64,000 nt of DNA. Source: Cafeteria roenbergensis (Eukaryota > Sar > Bigyra > Bicosoecida > Cafeteriaceae). The DNA lies in NCBI GenBank assembly GCA_008330645.1, contig VLTN01000001.1, positions 744,001 through 808,000 of the forward strand, given 5' to 3'. A model generated the notes under the pieces. That model was given only the letters and a program-made list of their open reading frames with translations. It was not told the DNA's origin and did not search any database. Shown piece by piece: positions 50,001 to 62,000 of the stretch (positions within the stretch are counted from its first letter, which is position 1; each line of letters starts with the position of its first letter). The translations under genes were made by a program, and so were the position numbers.

Positions 50001-53000
50001 TGAACGACCCCCCCGAGTCGCTTGTCCCCATCGTGTCCGACGCGTCGCTGTTGCTGCTGCTGTCGCTGCTCTGGAGCTCGGCCGCATGGTCGCTGCTGGA
50101 TGCGCCGGTGGAGCCCTCGTCATAGATCGACTCCGCGTCCCCGCTGCCAGCGAGCGACTCTCCAGCGGCCGCACCGTCCCACGCGCCGCTGCCACCGCCG
50201 CCCCCGTCCTCGCCGTCCTCGCCGCCAGACGACTCGCCCTCGTCACCGCGTGCGCCGCCGTCCAGGTCGTAGCCGGCACAAGCTGCAGCCGCGAGACACA
50301 GCCGCTCGCGAAGGACCTCCTCGGACGAGTAGGGCGGGAGGTCAAGCTGGAAGGAGCACGTGTGCGCCTGCGGCAGGGTGCCGTCGGGGTTGCTGCGGCC
50401 CAGCCTGGCGAGCGTGAAGGGCATTGCGAAGCCGGCGTCTGTGCTGGGAAGTCGGTCGCGTGCCCAGATGAACCGCAGGATGGTGGCCTGCCTGGCTGCA
50501 GGGAGGGAGTCCAGGACGGAGAAGAGCCAGCCCACCTGCGGCGCGTCCTTGTCGAAGCCGGCGAGCCTGGTGTGGCGGCGGAGCATCCCGACGTCCATCT
50601 TGCTGGTCCCGCACACCAAGGTGCGGAGCGACCGGGGCGTCATGACACGCGCCATCGGGAGCGGGACGAGGGACGAAAGCCCTGCTGCAAGCGGCGCGAG
50701 GCCTGCAGACACCTCGGCCATGCGGCCCAGGACCGCGAGGCGCACGTACAGCCGAGCCCCGGCCGGCGAAGGAGGCACTGGCAGCATGGACCCTCCCGGA
50801 AGGAGGTCCAGCATCGCCTCGCCGTCCGCCGAGGGGATGGCGAAGGTGAGCGAGGCGCAGAGCCGCGCAAACGCGCCGGTGGGCTCCCAGCTGCCGCCTG
50901 TGTGCGCTTCCGAGGCGACCTCCTCCTGGATCGCGGCTGAAAACACGGAGCGGAGGTGGCGCGCGAGCGGCGTGTCGGCGGTGCCGAGGAGGCAGGAGGC
51001 CGGGCCGCCGGCGTCGGCGTCAGCCGAAGACCGGCCGGCGCGAAGGGCAGCCTCGCTGAGGCCAAGGGCCTCTGCCGTGGGCGTGCTGGCTGGCGTCCGG
51101 CCGGCCAAGAGCTCCCAAGCCAGCGGGGCCAGGGGGCAGGGCACGGGGTGCGATGCCCGCACCGCGATGCCCAGGAGGATGCCAACAGCCTCAAGGGTGG
51201 CCGCCAGCGTGCGGCGGAGACTGCTGACGGCGGCGGTCGGGGCGCGGGGCGCGGGGGGCAGAGAGCACAGCGGGTCGCGTCGGCAGAGCGCCGGAACGCG
51301 CCCCGCCAGGGCAGCAGCCTGGGAAGCTGCCGCGTCGTCCAGGACGTCTGTCGGGTCGCTGCCGTCGGCCGCGCCGGCGGCCACGCGGGCGCCGGACCGC
51401 AACGCTGCGAGCAGCGCTGGGTTTCCGGCCACCAAGGCGGCCGCCTCGGCATCGCCGTGGCAGAGCGGCCCCAAGCACGCAACCCCTCCGACAGGGCCAA
51501 GAGCCGGCACGTCGCGGTGGGACGCCGCTGCCGCGGAGGAGACTGACGCTGCGTCGTCTTCCTTCGCTGCCGGGGGCCACACGGCCGCCTCCAGGGCGGC
51601 GTCGGCGCCGCTGCTTCCCGCGCCGCCACAGCCGTGCAGGCCCGCAGTGCCTGCGTTGCTCACCGCCCAGGCCGCGATCGCGGCTGCCCCGCCCCTGCCC
51701 GGCGCGGCGTGGCCGAGCGGCAGGAAGGGAGACCCCCTCGCGAGGATGCCGTCGCGCGCGCTGCCGACGCCGCGGGCTGCGTTGGGCGTCTGCACCATGG
51801 CGGGGCAGAGCGGGCCCGCTCCCGCCACGTCGTCGGCGACGAGTGCCATGGCCTCGGAGAAGAGGCCGCCCGCATCAAGCCCGCCCTCTCCCTCAAACGC
51901 CACGATGAAGGGGCGGCGGCCTTGCCGCATGCGTCTCGGCGGCACCCTCGCTGACACCGCCTCCCGGAACAGCCCGAGCGTGGTCACGCCACTGGCGTCG
52001 CGAAGCGCGTTGTGAAGCGCGTTGGCCCACTCGTCGGACCCGTGGGAGGCTCTGCCGGCAGGGCTTGCGTCCGTGGGCCCCGATGCGCCGGCGACCGCGG
52101 CCACACCGGCTGCGCGAGACGCCGCGCCGGCAGCCTTGCGCAGCTTCGCGGCTTCGCGGCGCATTCGCCAGCGGTTGATGTCGATTCGCACGATGGCGCC
52201 GTCACCGTCGATGCCGTCCTCTCGCCCCACCACGGTGATAACGTCCGGGACCACGCCGCCAACCTCCCGCCCCCCCCGCGAGGCCGTGGACGCGAGCGCG
52301 CCGCGAAACGCGGCCGGCCCGCCTGCCTCGACCGCAAGCAGGTGCCTCTCAGCCTGGAGCGCCGCGCCGACGCCCCCATCGCTCGAGCCCCACGCCGCGG
52401 CTCCGATGGGCGCAAGCGCGTGGCGGATGCCGCGGGCGGTGGGAAGGCCCAGGTCCAGCAGGCCCATGACGCCCTCGCGGGCCGCCAGCGCCACACCATT
52501 GGCCAGCAGCACCCGGGCGACAAGCGCGGCCTCGGGCGGGCCGTCGGGCCACGCCAGCTCGGCGCCGCGCGCGGAAGCTGCCGCCATGTCCGCCGCCCGC
52601 ACGGCGCGCTGCATGCGCGAGAGCAGCCGCCTCGCCGCTCGGGACGGCCTTGCCGCCTGCGGGGCTTCTCCAGAGGCGCTGTCAGCGCCGCCCCACGAGG
52701 CTGCAGCCGCGCGCGTCGGCTGGAGCTCGGGCGCGTGGCCATCTGCGTCTTCGCCGCTCGGTGACGACGGGGCTCGCAGATCGCCCCCGAAGCCCTCCTC
52801 TCGCTCGTCGTGGTCAGGGAACCGCGGCGTGTGCCCGGCGGAGCTCTCGCGCTGCCGAGAAGACGACCGGGCTTGAGCCCACCGGGATCCCATCGTCCGG
52901 CCGCGGGTCTGCCTCGGGGCGGAGAGCAGAGCGCCGGGCATGTCATGAACGCCACCCAGGCGCCGGCGACGGCTACCAGCGCCCCGGGCGGCAGCTCGAG

Positions 53001-56000
53001 CACGGGAGTGACGCGAACGCGCGCGACCCCTGGCGTGTCGCCCCTCCGCGCCGCCCGCGACACTGCCGCCCGCCGCTGCAGTGTCGCGAGGCCGAAGGAT
53101 CTCGGACTCGAGGCATGCCAGCAGCGCCGCGTCCGCCGATCTGGACCACGCGTACGGCGGCCGCACCGTGGACGGCAAGCGCGATTTCGAGCCCGCCGCT
53201 GCCGCACTCGCGCCGCCGGCGGAAGCAGCTGCCGCGCCCGGCGGCTGGGTAGCGACGTCCGCGCCCGCCTCGTGGCCAGGCGCTGGGGCGGCGGAGTCGT
53301 AGGATTCTTGCAGCGCACCGAGAGTGCCCCCCAGCCATGCGAGCACCCTCAGGACGCCGTCCTCGCGCACCCAGGACGGTAGGAGCCTCTGGGGGCTGCC
53401 GAACGGCACTCCAGGCGCGCTGGGCCCGCCGGCGCCTCGAAGCGTTGCCACGGAGCCGGCAGCTGCCACTGCGCTGGGCACGCCGGAGGAGGCGTCCTCG
53501 AGCAAGCCTTCGACCCATGCCGCCCCAACGCGCCCTGGGCTCTGCGGTGGGCTGGCCCGTGAGCTGGACACGCCCACATGCTGCGGCAGAGAGGCGGGGG
53601 CGAGCTGCCGCGCTCCGGAAGTCGCAGCGGCGCCGCTATCAGCACTTGCGGCGGCGGCAGCAGCGGCAGCAGCGGCAGCAGCGGCAGCAGCGGCAGCACC
53701 ATCAGCATTGGTAGCTGCGGAATCCGGAGCAGACGAGGGCGGCACCTCGTGGTGCTTGGGTTCGCTTCCGGGCTGACCTGCCTGGCAGGGCCTGCGGCTT
53801 GCGCTGTCCTCGGCGAGAGACGAGGAGGCAGTGGAGCCTGCAGCCACGTCGGCAGGGTCGCACGCCCCCGCCACGCCCAGGGACGCCGCGGCAGCCTCTG
53901 CAAGCCAGGCGTAGGCCTCGCGAAGGCCTCGGGAGTGCGAAAGCCGGTCCTTGAGCAGCGGGAAGGGGTCTGCGTCCACCACAAAGAGGCCTGGCGACGC
54001 GTCCATCACGTGCTGCCCGAGCCCGCGCAAGGCCGGCGGTGCAGCCAGTCGCTTCCTGGCGGTGTAAGTGCGATAGCTCGGGGCCACCCCGCGCATGGCG
54101 CGCCCTTCGGTGACCCGCTGGCGCCGCGCGGCCCTGGCCAGCGGCCCCAGTGCGCTGGCGCACCCAGCGCCAACGGCCTGCACGCGCGAAAGGTCGGGCA
54201 ACGGTGCGGCGCCCTCCACCGCGGCGGCCACGGCGCGAGACGCCACGGCCCGCGCGTGCTCACGCCCCGTGCGCAGGAGCAACCCGCGCAGCGGGCCCGC
54301 TGCGAACGGACCGGCGGCGGCGCCGAGAAGCAGGTTTTGGAGACTCGGGTCTGCCCACAGACTCGCAGCCGCAGCCGACACTCCTTGCGGCAGAGCTGTG
54401 CTGGTCGAGGCAGCGGCGGCCCACCTCACCAGCGCGACGGCAAGAAGCGGCGACGGCGTGGCGCCCAGCAGCCCAAGAGACGAGTCAGCAGAGGACGCGC
54501 GCGCGTCAGGCGAGGCGCCAGCCTCTTCGGTGGAGCCTGTCGCTCGTGGCGCGGATGCAGCAGCGGCAGCAGCATCCGTGCCTGCAGCTTCGTCCCGCGG
54601 TGAGGGCACCGAGGACGAATCGTGCGCCGGAGGTGGTGCGCGAGAGGCAGCCTGGTTTCGAGGCGGGCTCGCTGCCGCGGGGGTGTCACTTTCTGCGTGG
54701 CACGGGCGAGCCGCGTGCGCCGCGCACCACCACAACTGGGAGACGGCCTCGTCGCGGAGCGCCGCTGCGAGCTCCTCCGCTCCACGCGGTCCCGCGGCAG
54801 AGACCATGGACGCCGCGGCGACGGCCAGCTTGGCCGCGGCCTCCTCGGCAGCCTCAAGCGGCCCAAGGGCAGGCACCCTCCACTCGGCAAGCAGCGACCC
54901 CGCTTCGCCCACAGCAGTAACACGGCTTGGGGTCGGATTCGGCGAAGGTGCTGCCGCGGCGCTGACCCGACCGGACCCATCGAGTGGGCGGGAGGCCCAG
55001 CCGCGAAGCAGCTCCACCGCAGTTGCGTGCCCCGAGCTCGGCTTTCCGCCGGCAGCGCCGCGAAGCCGACCAATATCGCGCGTGGCCACGCCGCACGACA
55101 CCACCAGCGCGCGAACGATACGGGCAGCCTCGAGGGTTGCCAGGGCGTCTGCCCCCGCGCGGGTGCTGGTCACTGCCGCATCGTGGTGGTGATGGTGGTG
55201 GTGGTGGACAAGGCCGCCGGCACTCGGCTCTGCGCTGATACGCGAGGCGTCGTCTGCCAGCAATGCCGGCCAGGTGGGACCGCGCCCAAGCCCGGAGGGG
55301 TCGTCGTGCAGGAACAGGGCCCCGGCTCTTGGGTCGACTCGGAGCGCCACGGGGCTTCCGCATGCATCTGCCATTGCAGACGCTTGGGCGGCCAGGGAGG
55401 GCAGCGGCGCAGGGAGGGACGCAGTGGGGCAGGCCTCTTCCGAGCCCGCTCGGCCTCGCAGCAGAGCCTGGGGCAGAAGCAACGAATCGTTCAGGATGTG
55501 CTTGAGCGAGACGTCAACCTCGCCATCCGACGCGCCGTCAGCGCGAGCGGAGCCGACCCCGAGGGGCGCGCCGAGCGCCAGGATGGCGCCCGCAGCTGCG
55601 CCAACTGCGCCCAAAGGCACCCGGACGTAGGCCGACGTGACAGCCACGTGCACCGTCGTCCCGGCAAGGTCACCGCACCGAGGGCCCGGCAGGAGGCGCG
55701 CGCGGATTTCGGGGCGACGCTCGATCTCGCGGTCGACCACGGCCGGCAGCCGCTGGTCGTAAACATCCACCCACACGATCAAGCCCCTGGCCTGCAGCCC
55801 AGTCCCGCGCTGGGTCTGCCGTGGGTGGCGAGGGGGCGGCGCCAGTGGTCGCCAGCTCGATTGCAGCATGGCGGCTCGCATGGCCTCATCGGCAGTGGAG
55901 CCCAGGTCAGGCGCATCCGCCATGAACTGGAGCATTGGTCGAATCCACTCCGCGCCGTCTGCGCTCGCACCAGGACGGGCCTCGCTGCGCGTCTTGCTGT

Positions 56001-59000
56001 CGCCCTCGCTGCCGTCGCTGCTTCTTGCGGAACCCAGCACGGCGGCCAGCCCAGCCCGCGACTGGAGCATGGCCAGCGCGTTCCAGTGCTCTGTGGCACC
56101 CGAGTCCAGGTTGGACCGGGCAGTGAGCCAGTCGGCGGACGGCAGCTGCGAAACGAGCCCGGTGCCGCCCGCAGAGCGCGACGCAGGCCCCTGGGAAGGC
56201 GCAAGCGACTCGTCCCGCGAGCCGGCTCCGCGCGACGTGCCTGCCCGAGCAGGGCTGGCGGACTCGCAGTTCGCGGCTTGCGAGGAAGCGTCGTGCCGGG
56301 GGCTTGCGCCGTCGCCAAAGCGCGCGCGAAGCATCTCGGGCACGCTCGAGTACTGCTGCACTGGCCGCGACGACAACCAGGGCGACGAAAGAAGCCCGGC
56401 CACTGCAGCGGCGTCCGCGCCGGCTTCGCGAGACGGAGTGGGTCCTCCCTTGCTACGCATGAGCATGTGCGCCGACGGCACGGCCGCCAGCGGTCCCCCG
56501 CCAGCGGCCGCGGGCTCCATGGACTCGAGGACCTGGTCGTCCTCGAGCTCGCGAGAGAGAGAGCTGGCGGCTGTGGCCTCCGCGGCGCCCCACAGCCAGA
56601 TGCGCTCTCGCTGCCGAGCAAGGGACCGCTCCGCGCCGCTGGCAGCGCGCCTCGGCAGGGTCGTGAACCACGGCGGGAGCCTGGACATCAGCTGGCTGCC
56701 GCTCGGGGCATCCGGCTCCGTCAGGCCAGATGCTGCGCCAACGGTGGCGGCGTCGTCCACGTCGACGACAGAGACGCTGTCCTCCCACCCCGACCGCGGA
56801 GCCAGCGCTCGCCCCTGGAGCGCGGCCCGCACGTCGGCGGGCGGCAGCGCCACCGCAAAGAGCTGCACGTCGTGAAGCAGCAGGCAGCGAGCGCCTCCGC
56901 CGGCGGCAATCGAAGCCCCGTCGACCTTGCGCTCGTCCATGGCGTGAACCAGTGCCGCGTCGGGCCGCATCACCACCACGCTGGAGGACCGGACAGGCGT
57001 GTCGCACTGGACCGAGTCGCGGAGCGAGCCATCCACAAAGAGCTCAATGCGCCCTTCTCCCGCCACCGCGGCGACGTGCACCCAGCGACCTCTGGGAAGG
57101 GGCGCGGTCGACACAGCATGGCCGTCGGCAGGCGCTGGGCGCTTGGAGCGTCGGTCGGGAGGCGGTGGCATATTTGGCCGGGTGAGCGACGCAGCGACGC
57201 ACCCTTCCGCCGTCAGAGTGACCGCAAGGGTCGCGTTTGCGCCATGCCGCAGCCGTACCTGGCCCGGCTCGAGCCCGGACCGGCGGTCCCCGTCCTCGAA
57301 GGCCACGTCAACTGCCCCGACAGCTTCGTCGCGGTCAGCAGCAGCCAGGCCACCTGCAGCGTGGAGCGAGCGGCGTGACTGCGCGGGCCGAGACACCCTG
57401 CGAGAGGCTCCCGAGCGACGGCTTTCGGTCCCCGGCAGAGGCGAGGCAGTTCCGTACCTTCGCCCTCGACGCGCCGCGCGCGACCGTCCTGCGCCCAGCA
57501 GCGGCATGCCCACGCCAGCCTCGTCGCCCTCCTCCCCCTCCTCTTCCTCCTCTTCAGCGGCACTGTCGATGCGTTCGCCCCCGTCTCCGTGCCAAGCGCT
57601 GGTCGAACCGGGACCGCCACGGTTCGGACCGGAGGGAGTCCCCGCCGCTGTGGCCTCATCGGGCGCCCCCGTCGACGCGCCCCGCGCCTGCTCTCCCACC
57701 GGAGCGTCCAAGGGCAAGCTTGCGAGAGTAGGCCGCCCGAGGACCGGGTCGGCTGGTGGAAGTCCCGCGTTGCGGAGCAGCATTGCGGTCGAGCCAACGT
57801 GGTCCGCTCTGGGAAGCCTCCCGGCGCCGTCGCTTGACGAGGCCCGGCGCACCGACGAGCCAACGCTGCGATCCGTAGCGCCTCTAGGCGCGTGGTGAGC
57901 GGTGCTGGGATTCGGAGACGTGGTTTCACCCCCCTGGGAGGAGCTGTCGCTCGCAGAATCCTGCTCGTCGTCGTCCTCGTAGCCGTCCCCGTCATACTGG
58001 TCCCCGTCGTCCTCTTCGTCCTCCTCTTCGTCGTCTTCCTCGTCAAGGCGGCCACAGTCCGCGCCGCCGCCGCCACCCATCCCCTCGGCACCCACGTCGT
58101 CGTCGTCGTCGTCGTCGTTGTCATCGTCGCTGCTGTCCTGGACGTCAGACACCTTCGCCGCGGTCTCGACCAGGCCGTGATACCAGTTGCGGTCCGAGAA
58201 CTCAGCTTCGACCGGCGTGCCTGCAGGGAGCAGCGAGAGCGCTCGGTTGGATCCAGCCGGGCCGAAGGCTTCCGACGGGCCTTGCTCGCAGAGGGTGCCG
58301 TGCCACGGGTAGCAGGCAGCAGCGTGAGCCACTGCAGCGTCGGACGCCCACGGAAGCGCCGGGGCAGCCTCGGCCTCGGTGGGAAGGCGCAGCCATGCCG
58401 AGAAAGTGATTCGCGCCGTCTCGCACTGCAGGTCCACGCGGCGAGGACTGGACCGAGCCCCAAGGGCATGCGTTCCCACAAAGGGGATGGCCACGGGGCG
58501 CAGCCATGGCAGTGGCGGGCCAAGGGGCCACGCGGCCGGGTCGTGACCGAGGCCATCAACATGCTGGAGACCACGGATCGCCCGTCTGGCATTGCAAGGC
58601 ACCTGCCAGACCGCGGCCACAGCGCACCTGGCTGCATCGCCCACCGAGAGCGGGCCAAGCGACCCTGCCAAGCGCCAGAGGCGGGCGGGGAGCGGTCCGC
58701 TCCCCGCACGAAGGCTGGCCTCCAGCGCTTCCGGGCGCAGCGTGGCTGGGGAAGAGCTGCGCAGCGCACAGGCTGCCCAAAGCGCGCGTGCGAGGGCAGG
58801 GCGCGACACCTGTGCCGCTGCGAGAGCGTCGCTCGACACGGCGCCAACAACGAGGCAAACGGCCTCGGCCGCAGCTCTTGGCACGCGCCCCGGGGGAAGC
58901 CCAGGCAGGGTCGAGCGGCGGCACGCATGCGACGCCGCGCGGTCCCAAGCCGACATTGGCGCAGCTTGAGAGGACGGCGATCGGCTGGCCGCGCCGTCTT

Positions 59001-62000
59001 CAGAGCGCCGCCGGCTGGACGAGCGGCGAAGCCTCGGGGCGTCTCCCGCCGAGGGCGACCAAGGGCCGGCGGAGAAGCCACGGCCGTCGCCTGCGAGCGA
59101 CAGCGACCGCTCGGCCTCGCGGCTGCCATGCCCCGGCGGCGTGAGCGACCGCTGCCGAACAGGCTCGTCCCCCCGGATGGCAGCCGCCATGGACGCCCCG
59201 GCCCTGGCCAGGGACCGTGCGGACGCCTCCCGGGCGTGCCGGGCGGATGCTGCAGCCAGCAGAGCGGTGAGGGCAGGGGCGGCCGGCTGCACCGGGAGCG
59301 GGGGCACGGGCGGCGGCGCCAGGAAGCTCTCGCGGTCGATATTGGCCCACTGAGCCGGGCGCTGATGCGTGGAGTGCGCGGCCAGGTCGTACGGGTTGCC
59401 GAGCTGGTGCCAGTCATCAGCGTGCGCCACGCGAACGCGGCGAAGGGCTTGATCGATGGCAGAGACTGTGGTGTTCTCCACCACCCGGCCCTCGCGGATC
59501 TCCACGTCGTCGGCCAATTGCACGCGCCGCCAGTCCCGGATCTTGCACGTCGGCGGGAGAAGCCGCGGGTCGCTGTCCCCGCGGGGAAGGCGATGGATAT
59601 TCTCATCGTACCGGCCGGGCAGAGATCGCGGGGACCAGCCGATGAATCGGACCGTGACGACCTCCTCGTTGGAGTCGATCACAACACCCTCGTACCACTT
59701 GTTGTGGCTGTCGAAGCAGTCGACGCGGTCGCCTGGCTTCAGGCACACCCTCCACTGAAGCAGCCTGCTCTCGGCGTCGGCAGCGCTGGCCATCACCGGG
59801 ATGTCCTGGACTGCCCACTGAAGGCCGGGCGGCCCTGCCGCGACGGCCGGTGCGCTGCCTCGGGCGGCGCGCTCGGCGGCTGCTGCCGCTGCCGCCGCGA
59901 CGGCCTGGGCGGGACGAGGCCAGCTCGGGTCGTCGTCGCCCTTGGCCCCCGCGCCCTTTCCCGTCGCCCCGGGGGCAGCGCCGTCTCCCGCCAAGTCGCC
60001 GCGGCCGAGAAGTCCGCGCCGGGGGTCGGGCCACGCCAGTGGAGCCAGGTCTTCCAGCACGTCCGGCTCCGGGTCGTGGCCGGAGTCCGGGTCCCGGGCC
60101 ACGGCGGCCACTCCGCACAGGTCGTGGTACTCGTTGTCGTAGGCGCCCGCCGGAACTTGCCGCAGAGCCGTGCCCGCAGTCTCCTCCACGTCGGGGACGC
60201 CCAGCCAGTGCGGCAGCGTCACGCGGACGTGGTCGTGCCGAGAGCTCCCGCCGTCCACCGTTCCCAAACCACGGCTCAGGGCCCGGGCCCGCCACTGCAC
60301 CGCGAAGTCGACGCGATCGCGGCCGCAAACCACGGGTCCAGTCACCCAGCCAGGAGGGGCCATCTCGTCGGGCAGCCATCGGATGTCGCACGAGCCCTCC
60401 ACCGCAACGGCACTGCTGAGCACGGAAGTGGTGAAGCTCTTCGGCGTCGCGCTATGGACGGGAGGGCAAATGCCCGCGCCGATGGTCGCGCTGTCGCACC
60501 CCTCCCAAGCGACCCACCGCCAGAACTCCAGCCCCAGCCCCTCAAACGCCACCCGCATGCACCTCCGGAACGGCGCTGGCGCCCGCGCGACAACGCGCGC
60601 CCGACCCCAGGCCTCCCCGACGGGCAGAAGCGCGTCGAGGGGCGACCCGGGCTCAAGGCCCTCCATCCACTCCGTCAGGTTCGTCCACGCCCGCTCCAGG
60701 GCCAGGGCTCCCACCGCTGGTGCGACCGACACGATGCACTCGCTGGCAGCACCGAGGCCCGCCACGCCCATGCAGATGCGAAGCACCTCCGAGAAGGGGG
60801 CTGAGGCGGCAGCTTCGGCCAGCTCGGCAACAGTCCTTGGTCCAGCGCCAAGCGCTGACGTCACTGGCGCTGCCTCGTCGCCTGCGACGGCCACAAAACA
60901 GGTCACTGCGGCTGCGCCCGCTTCGATGGCGGCAACCGCGTCGCTCACGAGCGCCTTGAAGAACGGGCTGGGCCGCACCTGACCGACGAGCACGCCGACG
61001 GCAGACGCCGCACCTGAGGCGAGGGAGGCTCGCTCTGCGGACCCTGGCGACAGCCCTGCGCCGCCAGCGCTGCCATGGCCACGCAGCCCAGACCGGCGAG
61101 AGTGGCGGCCCGCTGCGCCTGAGGGCGACAACCTCTGGCCAGGAGAGGGTGCCAGCCGATGCCGCTGCCGGCGCCGAACCGGCTGCGCGCTGGGCTCGGA
61201 GTCTGCGAGGAGCGCCAGCACGGCACAGCGCACCACGGTGCGGGCGTCCGCAACGCTGGCCTGGGCCGCGACGCGAAGCGCGTGGCGCATGGCAGCCTCG
61301 TCAGCGGGTGGAGGCTCGGCGGGGTGGAGCAGGACAACAGCTCCAGACAGCGGCCCAGCGGGGCGATCAGCCTTAGCCTGCCCTGCGGCGGCAAAGTCGC
61401 GCGAATGCTGCGACGGGGCTTGCGCAGCAGTCGTCGTCGCGGCTGGCCTGGAGCCGGGCAAGGCCGCCGCCGCCGCTGACGTCGACGAGGAGAGCGGGCT
61501 CGCAGCAGCAGCCACGGCGGCAGTCAGCGCAGGCAGCGTGCCGCGGCGCGAAGGGCTGAGAGGCGACGCGGGGCTGATGACGACTGGCTGCGCCGCTGAC
61601 GTGCCGGCAATGGCGCGCTGCGCGGGAGTGCTTCGGGCGGGCGTGGCTGGCGCCGGGGGCGCTTGGCCCTGCGCGCCACCAGCCGTGGCGGACCCTGGTG
61701 TTGCCCGCGCAGCGTTGTAGAGCTCGATCCCGACCCGGCCACGCGAAGCCGGGGTCAGCGTGACTGCGCCTGTGCTCGGCGGGGCGCCGGCCAGTGCCTG
61801 GCCGGCGGGCGTGCCGCGGCGAGTCGGAGTCTGAGTCGGGCTGGCCACAGACGCGTGGCTCGCTGCCAGCGCGGCTGTGGACCCTGCTGACACGCCAAAG
61901 GCGGCCGGGACGGAAAGGCGAGACGCCCGGACGGGCTGCGTCGTTCCCACAGTCAGGCGGTCCGGGAGCGACTCTTGCCAGCCACCCCCGACGCCGTGCT

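Noticed and set aside
44065-50290. HECT tail as a separate minus-strand gene
   Set aside because: It stays in the same frame as the HECT domain without a stop for 6.2 kb, and no promoter-like break or signature start was found. Kept as one gene, with the doubt noted in the findings.
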